DNA from: Clostridia bacterium
GTDB taxonomy: Bacteria > Bacillota > Clostridia > UBA1381 > UBA9506
Direction of reading: 5' to 3'
Length of the DNA: 64,000 bases
Assembly (NCBI GenBank): GCA_017416855.1
Contig: JAFQAZ010000011.1
Span: forward strand, 124,001-188,000
Under the pieces are notes generated by a model. The model searched no databases. It was given only the letters and a program-made list of their open reading frames with translations, and was not told where the DNA came from. Below are positions 52,066-61,177 of the stretch, one piece after another; position 1 is the first letter of the stretch; the number at the start of each line of letters is the position of its first letter. The position numbers and the translations under genes were made by a program.

Positions 52066-52734
52066 TTATGAATTTAATTGTTTGATTAACGCAATAAACT
52101 CATCTTTGCTATCTACCAAATATTCTGCGCCGGCCTCTTGCAGCTGTTCCTTTGTCCTGAAACCCCACAGAACACCAATGGCAGTCATTCCGGCATTAAG
52201 ACCGGTTTTAATATCCACATCACTATCGCCCACAAAGGCTATTTCAGAAGGTGCAAGACCCAATTCATGGGCTATCGCTAACGGACCTTCAGGGTCGGGT
52301 TTGCGCGGGATTCCCACACGCTCACCATAAACACAGGGAATGGAAAATTCCGAGAACCAGCATTTTGCTAATTCCTTCACCGGTTCATCCGGCTTGTTGG
52401 ATAGAATTGCAATCTGAATATTTGCGTCTTTTAAATATTGCATCATCTCCGCCACTCCATCATAGGGCTTTGTTTTAATGCTTGAATGCTCGTTGTAGTA
52501 TGTTTTATAAAAGGCAAGGCAAGCCTCCAACTGATCTTCATTTTCTCTTACATCTTCCGGAAGGCAATTCTTTACATAGTTTTTAGCACCGCTTCCTACA
52601 GCCTGCATATGATAAAACAAATCACTGTGTTCAGGGAAGCCGAAGTGACGCAGCATATAATTCATAGAATCGGACAAATCATCAATGGTGTTTAATATTG
52701 TGCCGTCAAGATCAAAAATAACGCCTTTAATCAA
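52066..52734 (-). CDS. HAD family phosphatase, phosphoglycolate phosphatase-like
   Basis: The 222-residue HAD-IA protein has motif I VIFDLDGTILNTIDDL, motif II IAILSNKPD, the Lys region and motif IV FVGDSDVDIKTGLNAG, with a helical cap (residues about 15-90). The pattern is that of Gph/PpaX-type enzymes that hydrolyse phosphoglycolate or pyrophosphate. The start is TTG. It lies immediately upstream of gatC. Confidence 0.88.
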   Translation of the reverse strand: MIKGVIFDLDGTILNTIDDLSDSMNYMLRHFGFPEHSDLFYHMQAVGSGAKNYVKNCLPEDVRENEDQLEACLAFYKTYYNEHSSIKTKPYDGVAEMMQYLKDANIQIAILSNKPDEPVKELAKCWFSEFSIPCVYGERVGIPRKPDPEGPLAIAHELGLAPSEIAFVGDSDVDIKTGLNAGMTAIGVLWGFRTKEQLQEAGAEYLVDSKDEFIALIKQLNS

Positions 52735-52745
52735 TGCTCTGCCCC

Positions 52746-53570
52746 CTACTTCACATCTTCGAAAATGGCTTCTTCTTTTTCCTCAGCAGGCAGTTGTGAA
52801 ATCATGTGCTTGTTCATAACATGCCATACATAATAGCTAACGGTAAAACCGGACCAGGCAATCAGGAAGAAAACCATTAAAATAAGCCAAACAATCGGTA
52901 AATTCCAGAGCAATAAAACGTGTACAGCGCCAACGATCAGCAGAATGAACAGATTCTGCGGTAATTTGGCAAGTGCAAAAATGAGAGAGTTTCTCATAAT
53001 GTCCTTTAATTTCATATCAAAGGTAACAACCATAGGATATGTATAAAAACCGGAGCAGATTAAAATTAAACCAATAATCGCACCCAAGGTTAACACCAGT
53101 ACTCTTGGTAATCCGCAGCGCAGATAAAAGAAGAATGCTGTCAGGAATAAATAGGTCATCACCGTGCCTATAACGCTGAGGGCAAGACCCTGTTTCCAGT
53201 TCTTTTTAGAGTGTTCAAAAAAATCAGATGCCATAAAAGCGTGCTCCTGGCGAACCCAGTTTCTCAAAACATAGCTATAGCCTGCTGTAAATGGACCCAT
53301 CAGCATAAAGGGAACAAACGGCCATATGGGGAAAACAACATGTTCAGCATCAAAAATCAAATCAATTGTGGCTTCAAAATCGACCAAATAAGGAAACAGG
53401 AAAAATATAAATGCTGCAATAAAAATAATGTTTGCCAAAACATATAAAAGATTTAATTTCACCAGATTCCAAAAACGACGGCCTAAAATATCAAAATAAT
53501 TTCTTTTGGCCGCTTCCTCTTTACTGATGCCTTTACCCGGCTTTGAAAAGTTTCCTCCAAAAATACCCAT
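52746..53570 (-). CDS. DUF624 (YesL-like) membrane protein
   Basis: The 274-residue protein has five or six membrane segments after RNYFDILGRRFWNLVKLNLLY, with GPFTAGYSYVLRNWVRQEHA and DFFEHSKKNWKQG, as in YesL/DUF624. Members are usually found with carbohydrate ABC transporters, but here the gene is between a U32 peptidase gene and a HAD gene. Function unknown. GGAGG precedes the ATG. Confidence 0.8.
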   Translation of the reverse strand: MGIFGGNFSKPGKGISKEEAAKRNYFDILGRRFWNLVKLNLLYVLANIIFIAAFIFFLFPYLVDFEATIDLIFDAEHVVFPIWPFVPFMLMGPFTAGYSYVLRNWVRQEHAFMASDFFEHSKKNWKQGLALSVIGTVMTYLFLTAFFFYLRCGLPRVLVLTLGAIIGLILICSGFYTYPMVVTFDMKLKDIMRNSLIFALAKLPQNLFILLIVGAVHVLLLWNLPIVWLILMVFFLIAWSGFTVSYYVWHVMNKHMISQLPAEEKEEAIFEDVK

Positions 53571-53590
53571 TGTAATTCCTCCGTAATTTA

Positions 53591-54820
53591 TTATAATTCT
53601 CTCTTTTTTCTAAGTAATGATAAAATCGGTAATTCTCTGCCCAAAGGCAATCGAAGAACCTGACGAGGGTGTGGAGCAACCGAAACGGGATTGCCACCTT
53701 CGTCTCGCATATTATTTACAGTAAAAGCAAAGCTTTTTTCAAAGGGAACCACCGTTTCCAGTTCTTCACCTTCAAAAAAGCGGTTGCGCTGCTCCACCAG
53801 CACATCCCCTGTTGCCTGATCGTAGCCAACCACCACAGCGGCCACATCATAATTCCGGACGTAAGCGCTGGTTTCGTAGTTCTGCGCTGAGTCATCAGGC
53901 TTACCAAGATAAAATCCCGTTGTGTAATGGCGGTTACTTACCTTAGAAAGCTCTTCCAGCCAGTCAGGATCTGTCTGATAGGTTTTGGGATTGTCTAAAT
54001 ACCTGTCAATAGCTTCGCGATAAGCCTTCACCACGGTTGCCACATAATATTCTGTTTTAACGCGCCCTTCAAGCTTTAAACTGTTAATGCCGCTTTCTAT
54101 AATCTGAGGGATATACTCAATCATACAAAGGTCTTTTGAGTTAAAAATGAAAGTGCCACGTTCGTTTTCATACACAGGATAATATTCCCCTGGGCGTTGT
54201 TCTTCCATCAGGCTATAATTCCACCGGCAGGGATGAGCACAATTTCCCTGATTGGAGTCACGGCCGGTCATATAACCGGATAATAAACATCTGCCGGAAT
54301 AAGAAATACACATTGCTCCGTGAACAAAAGCTTCGATTTCTAAATCCTCGGGAATCTGCTGACGGATCTCCTTAATTTCATCAAAGGAAAGCTCGCGGGC
54401 GCACACCACGCGGGTTGCACCCAGCTTATGCCAGGCTTTAAAGCTCTGACTGTTTGTGTTGTTTGCCTGGGTGCTGATATGAAGCGGCACATTAGGTGCC
54501 AATTCTTTTGCCATAGTAAATACGCCTAAATCAGACACAATCAGACCATCAGGTGATAATGCTGAAAGCTCCTCAAGATAAGCCGGCAGCACTTCCATAT
54601 CACAGTTGTGAGGGATAATATTAACTGCTATATATAATTTTTTGTTTTTGGCTAATGTCAGCTCGCGGGCACGTTTTAAATCGTCTGATGAGAAGTTTTT
54701 CGCCGCACTGCGCATGGAAAAAGCTTCGCCGCCTGCGTAAACGGCATCGGCGCCAAAGGCAATAGCAGTTTTCAGACGCTCTAAGTTACCCGCAGGAGCC
54801 AGTAATTCGGTTTTTTTCAC
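53591..54820 (-). CDS. U32 family peptidase (tRNA 5-hydroxyuridine modification, TrhP/YrrO-like)
   Basis: The 409-residue protein has TELLAPAGNLERLKTAIAFGADAVYAGG, FVHGAMCISYSGRCLLSGYMTGRDSN, GNCAHPCRW and LKLEGRVKTEYYVATVVKAYR. The four-Cys cluster and length fit the TrhP group, which takes part in forming 5-hydroxyuridine at tRNA position 34, rather than a secreted collagenase. I use the GTG at 54820 with AGGAG seven bases upstream; a longer frame back to 54919 runs into dxs. The TrhP role is inferred from the family. Confidence 0.85.
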   Translation of the reverse strand: MKKTELLAPAGNLERLKTAIAFGADAVYAGGEAFSMRSAAKNFSSDDLKRARELTLAKNKKLYIAVNIIPHNCDMEVLPAYLEELSALSPDGLIVSDLGVFTMAKELAPNVPLHISTQANNTNSQSFKAWHKLGATRVVCARELSFDEIKEIRQQIPEDLEIEAFVHGAMCISYSGRCLLSGYMTGRDSNQGNCAHPCRWNYSLMEEQRPGEYYPVYENERGTFIFNSKDLCMIEYIPQIIESGINSLKLEGRVKTEYYVATVVKAYREAIDRYLDNPKTYQTDPDWLEELSKVSNRHYTTGFYLGKPDDSAQNYETSAYVRNYDVAAVVVGYDQATGDVLVEQRNRFFEGEELETVVPFEKSFAFTVNNMRDEGGNPVSVAPHPRQVLRLPLGRELPILSLLRKKREL

Positions 54821-54821
54821 A

Positions 54822-56675
54822 TTAATTCTCCTGTAAACATTGTATAATTTCTTCTGCAACGGTATCACAATCCAGACCGCACAGCTTGTATAACAGCGGT
54901 CTTGCACCATGAGGCACAATACCGTTTTTGTGTGCTTTTATAAGAACGGGAACATTTTCCATTACAAAAGCCGATATTTTTTCGCCGATACCACCACTCT
55001 GCACCCCATCTTCTAAGGTGACACATAAGCGGTGTTTACTGATGGCTTTCCTGATAAACACTTCATCCAACGGCCACAGGGTTCGCATATTGACTACAGA
55101 TGCAGATACACCTTGCATGGAAAGCTTTTCTGTTGCCTCCATAGCTGTCTTGAGCATATGGCCGGCCGAGAATATACAAACATCATTTCCATCAGAAACA
55201 ACATCATATTTGCCGTACTGGAAGGCAGAACCTTCATATTCAGCAACCTGACCACCACGTGGATAGCGGATGGCAATCGGCCCCTTATGCTCGTTTACAG
55301 CGTAACAAAGCATATCTCCTAGTTCTGTAAAGTTCGCAGGCGACAGCACAGAGATATTCGGCATCTGTGACAGAATGGCAAGGTCATAAATTCCCTGATG
55401 AGTTTCACCGTCTTTACCAACAAGACCTGCCCGGTCAATGCACAGAACCATATCGAGATTCTGTAGGCAAACATCATGTAAAATCTGGTCATAAGCGCGT
55501 TGCATAAAGGATGAGTATAAAGCCACCACCGGCTTTAATCCACGCTTGGAAAGACCGGAGGCAAAGGTTATGGCGTGTTGCTCAGCAATGCCAACATCAA
55601 AGCAACGGTCAGGAAAACGCTCTTTAAACTTTGACAGGCCTGTTCCATCCTGCATAGCGGCTGTCACAGCACAAAGCTTACTATTTTGTTCAGCAAGCTC
55701 AGTTATGACTTTACCGAAGCGGGCTGAATATGTTTCGCCTCCGGAACTGCTTGCTCCGGTTTCTATTTCAAAAGCGCCAACACCATGAAAAGCCGATGGC
55801 TTGTCCTCTGCGAATTTATAGCCCTTCCCTTTTTTTGTGATAATATGTATCAACACTGGTCCTTGAATGTTTTTGGCGCGCTCTATCAAGCGACAAAGCA
55901 AGGTCAGATCGTGACCATCTATAGGGCCAAGATAGGTAAATCCCAAATCTTCAAAAACGGTACTGGACATAAACAAATGGCGGACGTTATCTTTAACATG
56001 CTTCATCACCCGCAAGGTTGGTTTGCCCATGCCGGGTATTTTTTCAAATCCGTGCTCTAAGCCTGATTTAAACCTGGAATAAGAATTGTTTGTTCGTAAT
56101 TTAGTTAAATAACGGGATAAACCGCCAACGTTTTTCGATATTGACATCGCATTATCGTTTAAAATAACAATGAAATTCTTTTTATAGTCACCGGCATCAT
56201 TTAATGCCTCAAAGGCCATACCGCCGGTTAAAGCACCATCGCCGATAACAGCAACGGCACGTCTGTTTTCGCCAAGCAGATTTGACGCTTTGGTCATCCC
56301 TAAAGCCGCTGAGACAGAGGTCGATGAATGTCCTGTGTTATAAGCATCATATTCACTCTCAGAAGTTTTCGGGAAACCACTCAAACCACCAAACTGACGC
56401 AACGTTGAAAACTGTTCTCTGCGACCGGTTAACAGTTTGTGAACATAGGTCTGATGCCCCACATCCCAAACTACGCTGTCTGTTGGCATATCCAATGTTT
56501 TAAACAGTGCTAGGGTCAGTTCTACAACGCCTAAATTAGACGCCAGATGCCCACCTGTCTTAGAAACAGATTCTATCAGAAATGAACGTATTTCTTCAGC
56601 CAAAACAGTAAGTTCTTCCATATTTAGTTTTTTTACATCTTCAGGGACTCTGATACTGTCTAAAAACTGATACAT
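54822..56675 (-). CDS. dxs: 1-deoxy-D-xylulose-5-phosphate synthase
   Basis: The protein of about 617 residues has GGHLASNLGVVELTLAL, VWDVGHQTYVHKLLTGR, the TPP motif AVIGDGALTGGMAFEALNDAG, and the C-terminal transketolase half with GIAEQHAITFASGLS and IAIRYPRGG. It makes DXP for isoprenoid, thiamine and pyridoxal pathways. In-frame GTG and ATG at 56684 and 56678 are alternative starts. It is first in the leftward cluster that runs to mazG. Confidence 0.96.
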   Translation of the reverse strand: MYQFLDSIRVPEDVKKLNMEELTVLAEEIRSFLIESVSKTGGHLASNLGVVELTLALFKTLDMPTDSVVWDVGHQTYVHKLLTGRREQFSTLRQFGGLSGFPKTSESEYDAYNTGHSSTSVSAALGMTKASNLLGENRRAVAVIGDGALTGGMAFEALNDAGDYKKNFIVILNDNAMSISKNVGGLSRYLTKLRTNNSYSRFKSGLEHGFEKIPGMGKPTLRVMKHVKDNVRHLFMSSTVFEDLGFTYLGPIDGHDLTLLCRLIERAKNIQGPVLIHIITKKGKGYKFAEDKPSAFHGVGAFEIETGASSSGGETYSARFGKVITELAEQNSKLCAVTAAMQDGTGLSKFKERFPDRCFDVGIAEQHAITFASGLSKRGLKPVVALYSSFMQRAYDQILHDVCLQNLDMVLCIDRAGLVGKDGETHQGIYDLAILSQMPNISVLSPANFTELGDMLCYAVNEHKGPIAIRYPRGGQVAEYEGSAFQYGKYDVVSDGNDVCIFSAGHMLKTAMEATEKLSMQGVSASVVNMRTLWPLDEVFIRKAISKHRLCVTLEDGVQSGGIGEKISAFVMENVPVLIKAHKNGIVPHGARPLLYKLCGLDCDTVAEEIIQCLQEN

Positions 56676-56741
56676 CATCTTCACTCATTACTTATCATTA
56701 AAATTAGTTGAACGATTTTATAAAAAAACCTATACTAATAT

Positions 56742-56770
56742 ATCATAACACATTTTTGTCTTTTGGTAAA
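56742..56770 (-). promoter_or_regulatory. Probable sigma-A promoter of the dxs-mazG cluster
   Basis: TTTACC (4 of 6) and TATGAT (5 of 6) have a 17-bp spacer on the minus strand, about 65 bases before dxs. Confidence 0.48.
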
Positions 56771-56779
56771 GAGAAAAAC

Positions 56780-57157
56780 CTATTTTTCCTCATCTTTTTT
56801 TAATTTTTTATCCTTTTTTAAAATTTCAAAGAGACCCATCGCGAATAAAAAGATACCAAACAGTCTTCTCAGGAGTTTTCCGTGCAAAACTACAGCCAAT
56901 AGCGAACCGCCGACGGCACCAAAAACACCAAATAGAATGATCGGCCAGGCAAGTTTAAAGTTCACATTTTTATTCTTGATATGAATCCATAATGATGCTA
57001 TGGCTGTAGGGATAAAGTATAAGAGATTTACGCCTTGCGCACTGTGTTGTTCTACTTGAAGAAATATAGCAAGGGCCGGAATTAAAATGGTACCGCCGCC
57101 AATGCCCATACCGCTGATCACACCGGATAGTAAGCCGGATATAATTGCCGGAATCAT
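56780..57157 (-). CDS. TSUP family half-size membrane protein (second of pair)
   Basis: The 125-residue protein has about four membrane segments and starts MIPAIISGLLSGVISGMGIGGGT, the TauE/SafE (sulfite exporter) pattern. Full-size TSUP proteins are about 250 residues with an internal repeat; this is one half only. AAGGATGGTAGG precedes the ATG, which overlaps the stop of the other half as ATGA. The last 12 residues are Lys-rich. The pair probably assembles into one transporter; the anion or sulfur substrate is unknown. Confidence 0.78.
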   Translation of the reverse strand: MIPAIISGLLSGVISGMGIGGGTILIPALAIFLQVEQHSAQGVNLLYFIPTAIASLWIHIKNKNVNFKLAWPIILFGVFGAVGGSLLAVVLHGKLLRRLFGIFLFAMGLFEILKKDKKLKKDEEK

Positions 57158-57525
57158 CCTACCACCATCCTTACGGCAGCAACCAGCATACAAACGCCAA
57201 AAATTTTGCGGATTGCATTACCTGATAATTTTTTCAGAAGTTTAGCGCCAATAAAGCCACCCACCACGCCACCTGATGAAACCTTAAGAGCCAAAAGATA
57301 GTCAAGCTGACCGTTGCGACCATAAAAGAACAGGCTGACAACGGTAAAACAAAGAATAATTAAAATAGCAGTAGCGTGGGATGTATGCTCATCCTGGTCT
57401 AAAAACTCCTCTAAAAACGGTACAATAACAGTGCCGCCGCCACTGCCAAACAATCCGTTTAAAAATCCGGCTGTCAGGCCGCCGACGACGGCAATCATTT
57501 TTTTATTACGAAAAATTCCTTTCAT
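57154..57525 (-). CDS. TSUP family half-size membrane protein (first of pair)
   Basis: The 123-residue protein has MIAVVGGLTAGFLNGLFGSGGGTVIVPF with the TauE/SafE Gly-rich motif, then HATAILIILCFTVVSLFFY and VVGGFIGAKLLKKLSGNAI. It is the other half-size TSUP. It overlaps the next gene by four bases and follows smc by 50 bases. The order is N-half then C-half, like an internal repeat split into two cistrons. Confidence 0.78.
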   Translation of the reverse strand: MKGIFRNKKMIAVVGGLTAGFLNGLFGSGGGTVIVPFLEEFLDQDEHTSHATAILIILCFTVVSLFFYGRNGQLDYLLALKVSSGGVVGGFIGAKLLKKLSGNAIRKIFGVCMLVAAVRMVVG

Positions 57526-57575
57526 TCATACCACTCCATTCAAGAATAGTATGAGCAAAATGCTGAAAAAATAAA

Positions 57576-60500
57576 CTATTTTGCTTCAATTTCCTCTAAA
57601 TTCAGCTCCAGGAGTTTAGAAACGCCTTTTTCCTGCATGGTAACACCGTAAATTACATCGGCACATTCCATTGTACCACGACGGTGTGTAACCAGAATGA
57701 ACTGGGTGCGACGGCTGAATCGTTTAATAAAATCCGCATACCTGTAAACATTGTTTTCATCCAATGCCGCTTCGATTTCGTCTAAGAAACAGAAGGGTGT
57801 GGGCTTGATTTTAAGAATGGCAAATAACAAAGCAATAGCTGAAAGGGCGCGCTCACCACCGGAAAGTAACGACAAGCTCTGGAGTTTTTTGCCGGGAGGT
57901 TGCACATTGATTTCAATGCCACATTCCAAAATGTCGGTCTCGTCTTCTAAGCGTAAATCAGCATTACCGCCACCAAAAAGCTCTGTAAAGGTCGTTTTAA
58001 AATTCTGATTAATTTTATCAAACTGTTCTTTGAACTGACGCTTCATAATCGACTGCATCTCTTCAATAATCTTAATCAGGTCGCGTTTTGCCTTCTGCAA
58101 ATCATCGCGCTGTGTGTTCAGGAACTGATAGCGTTCACTCACAGCAGACAGTTCTTCAATAGCGTCTACATTTACATTGCCCAGCTCACGGATTTTACTG
58201 CGTAAGCTACTTACCTGCTTGCTCATAGCGGAATCAGAGCCTAAGTCCTGACGAAGAGCTTCTGCTTCTGAAAAGGTTATTTCATATTCGTCCCACAGGC
58301 GTGTTACGGCAGCTTCTGCCTCATTTTCAAGCTTTTCTTTCTGTGCTTCCAAACGTCCGACTTCGGTTTTTAGACTATACACCGTTTCTCTTGCGTCGTT
58401 ACTGTTTCCCTGCAAGCTGCGCAACCTCTGTTCAACAGTTTGTCTCTCTTCAGTAATAGATGCAATTGTTTTGCGATGTTGTTTGATTTCGTTAGAAAGG
58501 ACAATAGTATTTTTTTCTTTTTCATCAATGGAATTGTTATGCTCCTGATTGGTAGCAATAATTTCTTCCATTTCTTTTGCGCGCAACGAAATATGAGTGT
58601 CAGCCTGGGCAATTTCTTGAGCTAAAGATTCCATTTTCTCGCGACTCTGCTCCATTTCGCGTTCTTTAGCTGTTTGCTCAAAAGTCTTTTCTAAAACACT
58701 ATCGCTGATTCGCTGCTTTTTAACAGCTACGGTTTCATAGGTTTCTTCCAAAGCGTTTACTTCAGCACGTTTTTCTGCAATCGTCTGCTCTGCTTCAGCA
58801 AGCAAACGGGCGGCCTCTTCTCTTTGTCCTGCCAGACCTTTTCTTTCTTCCTCGACAGATGAAATGCTCTGCTTCAGATCGTTGATGGCAGCGGCGAGAG
58901 TGGATAACAGCACACCGTGATGTTCCTTATCACGTTCCAGCACAAGGAGAACTTCCTTGTTCTCACGGTAAACATCACCATATTTTTCCTGTTCCTGAGC
59001 TGCATCCAGATAGGCACTTTCAAGGGATTTCAGCTCTCGTTCCAGACCCTCACATTTATTTTCAAGGCTTTTTAATTCCTTCTGCAGTTCTTTAATCTCC
59101 TGCTCGCGACTTAAAAGCTGATTGCCTTTTTGTTGTGAGCCACCGGCAATGGAACCGCCGGGATAAAAACTTTCGCCTTCTAATGTTACAATACGAAGTG
59201 TTTGTTTATATTTTTTGCTGATGGCGATGGCCTGATCAATATGTTCCACTACAACGGTTTTGCCTAGCAAATTCTGGATAATACCGGTATATTTTGCATC
59301 GTAGGAAACAAGCTGTGCTGCAATGCCGATATACCCCGGCTCGTGCTCTAAACGGCTTGCATCCATCAGGGAACCGGAAACAGCTGAAATCGGCATAAAA
59401 GTTGCTCTGCCGGCACCAAGATGCTTTAAACATTCAATGGATTTTTTTGCATCGGTTTCAGTGTCAACAACAATGTTCTGCAAAGCACCGCCAATGGCAA
59501 CACCAATAGCGGTTGCGTAGGAAGAATCGACCTGAAAAAGCTTTGAAACAGGTCCGTGAATCCCTACTGATTTGAGCATACCGCTTTCGTGCTGCTTCAT
59601 AATCTCTTTAACACTCTTATAATATCCTTCAAAATTCTGTTCCATCTCAGTTAACAAATGTAACCGGGTTTTCTTCTGATTCAGTTGAATTTCAAATGAT
59701 GTTAATTCAGCACGTTTTTTTTCAATTTTTTCCTGAAGAGCCAGTTCTGCCTCGCGGGCTTCGCGGGTTTGCTCCTCCAATTCTTTAACAAAAGCAAGCT
59801 TTCGTTCATATTCGGCATCTAAATTGCCGGCACGCTCCTGCTGTGCTGTCAGGTCGCCCTCCCGTTCTGAGAGTTCAAGCTCCAAAGACCGGCGTCGACT
59901 TTGAATATTCTGCTCCAGCAATTCCAAGTTTGAAGATTTGATTTTGCTTTCAGATACGCGCTCAAAGGCTTCAGTAATTTCCTTTTTAAGCGCTTCAATC
60001 TGATCGGAGTGAACATCGGCGTCTTCATCAAAATTGGTTAATTGTTCCGTTAATGCATCTTTTTCTTTTTTGATTTCTTCCAATTCAACCGTCAGTTTTT
60101 CCAAAAGTGACTGCTCGTCACGGACAGATTGTTCCAAGGCTTGTTTACCAGCTGTTAAATCACGCTTTTCCTGCTCAATTCGTTCAATCAGGCGTAAATT
60201 ACCCTCTATGGTGCTTTTTAAAACTTCAATTTCACGCTGACTGATACCAATGTTTTCTTCAGCAGATTTTAATGCACCATCTGTTTCAGCCATGGCACGA
60301 TCCAACTCTTCAAAACGAGTATAGCACTGCTCCTGCTCGGAATCAGCAACAGTCAGTTCAGCTTCCTTCTTGGTAAGTTGTTCACGAACAGCCTGTAGCT
60401 TTTCCTCTAAAGTACTACCCTGTGTACGGCTCCGTTCAACAGTGTTTAAAGCCAAGTTCACTTCAAACAAGCGCAACTGATCACGCAGATTCAGGTATTT

Positions 60501-61139
60501 TTTTGCTTTCTCAGCCTGCTGCTCCAATGGGCCGATTTGCGATTCGAGTTCTGTAATAATATCGGCTACACGGTCTAAATTTTCGTCCGTATGTTTTAAT
60601 TTTCGTTCCGCTTCTTCCTTGCGGTAGCGATATTTTGAAATACCGGCTGCTTCTTCAAAAATCTCACGTCTGTCCTCCGATTTATTGGATAAAATTTCAT
60701 CAATTTTACCCTGGCCGACCATGGAATAACCGTCACGGCCAAGGCCGGTATCCATAAAAATCTCATGAATATCTTTCAGACGACAAGGTGTATCATTAAT
60801 TAAATATTGACTTTCGCCAGAAGCAAAAACCTTTCTTGTTACAGAAATATCGTCAAAATCCATATTGAAATGGCGGTCGTGATTATCCAGTTTCAGTGTT
60901 ACCTCTGCAAAACCAAGGCGTTTGCGGGTTTGCGTCCCGTTAAAAATAACATCCTCCATTTTGCTGCCGCGAAGCGTTTTAGCACTCTGCTCACCCAATA
61001 CCCAACGGACAGCATCAGAAATATTACTCTTACCGCTACCGTTCGGGCCGACGATTGCCGTAATACCTTCGCTGAAGCTTAATTCAATTGTATCTGCAAA
61101 GGACTTAAATCCTTGCATTTTCAATCCTTTTAAATGCAT
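57576..61139 (-). CDS. smc: Chromosome segregation protein SMC
   Basis: The 1187-residue SMC has Walker A in AIVGPNGSGKSNISDAVRWVLGEQ, a long coiled coil (about 170-500), a hinge (about 510-660, with GPVSKLFQVDSSYATAIGVAIG), a second coiled coil, and the C-terminal head with signature LSLLSGGERALSAIALLFAI and Walker B FCFLDEIEAALDE. It organises and segregates the chromosome with ScpA/ScpB. A TTG four codons earlier is a possible start; the ATG at 61139 is conventional. In B. subtilis smc is followed by ftsY, which is absent here. Confidence 0.97.
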   Translation of the reverse strand: MHLKGLKMQGFKSFADTIELSFSEGITAIVGPNGSGKSNISDAVRWVLGEQSAKTLRGSKMEDVIFNGTQTRKRLGFAEVTLKLDNHDRHFNMDFDDISVTRKVFASGESQYLINDTPCRLKDIHEIFMDTGLGRDGYSMVGQGKIDEILSNKSEDRREIFEEAAGISKYRYRKEEAERKLKHTDENLDRVADIITELESQIGPLEQQAEKAKKYLNLRDQLRLFEVNLALNTVERSRTQGSTLEEKLQAVREQLTKKEAELTVADSEQEQCYTRFEELDRAMAETDGALKSAEENIGISQREIEVLKSTIEGNLRLIERIEQEKRDLTAGKQALEQSVRDEQSLLEKLTVELEEIKKEKDALTEQLTNFDEDADVHSDQIEALKKEITEAFERVSESKIKSSNLELLEQNIQSRRRSLELELSEREGDLTAQQERAGNLDAEYERKLAFVKELEEQTREAREAELALQEKIEKKRAELTSFEIQLNQKKTRLHLLTEMEQNFEGYYKSVKEIMKQHESGMLKSVGIHGPVSKLFQVDSSYATAIGVAIGGALQNIVVDTETDAKKSIECLKHLGAGRATFMPISAVSGSLMDASRLEHEPGYIGIAAQLVSYDAKYTGIIQNLLGKTVVVEHIDQAIAISKKYKQTLRIVTLEGESFYPGGSIAGGSQQKGNQLLSREQEIKELQKELKSLENKCEGLERELKSLESAYLDAAQEQEKYGDVYRENKEVLLVLERDKEHHGVLLSTLAAAINDLKQSISSVEEERKGLAGQREEAARLLAEAEQTIAEKRAEVNALEETYETVAVKKQRISDSVLEKTFEQTAKEREMEQSREKMESLAQEIAQADTHISLRAKEMEEIIATNQEHNNSIDEKEKNTIVLSNEIKQHRKTIASITEERQTVEQRLRSLQGNSNDARETVYSLKTEVGRLEAQKEKLENEAEAAVTRLWDEYEITFSEAEALRQDLGSDSAMSKQVSSLRSKIRELGNVNVDAIEELSAVSERYQFLNTQRDDLQKAKRDLIKIIEEMQSIMKRQFKEQFDKINQNFKTTFTELFGGGNADLRLEDETDILECGIEINVQPPGKKLQSLSLLSGGERALSAIALLFAILKIKPTPFCFLDEIEAALDENNVYRYADFIKRFSRRTQFILVTHRRGTMECADVIYGVTMQEKGVSKLLELNLEEIEAK

Positions 61140-61177
61140 AAGTTGTACCAAACCTTTCTATGGGCCGTACTGTAAAA

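Noticed and set aside
54821-54919. Extended start of the U32 peptidase
   Set aside because: The extra 33 residues overlap dxs in another frame and lack family similarity; AGGAG before the GTG at 54820 decides the start.
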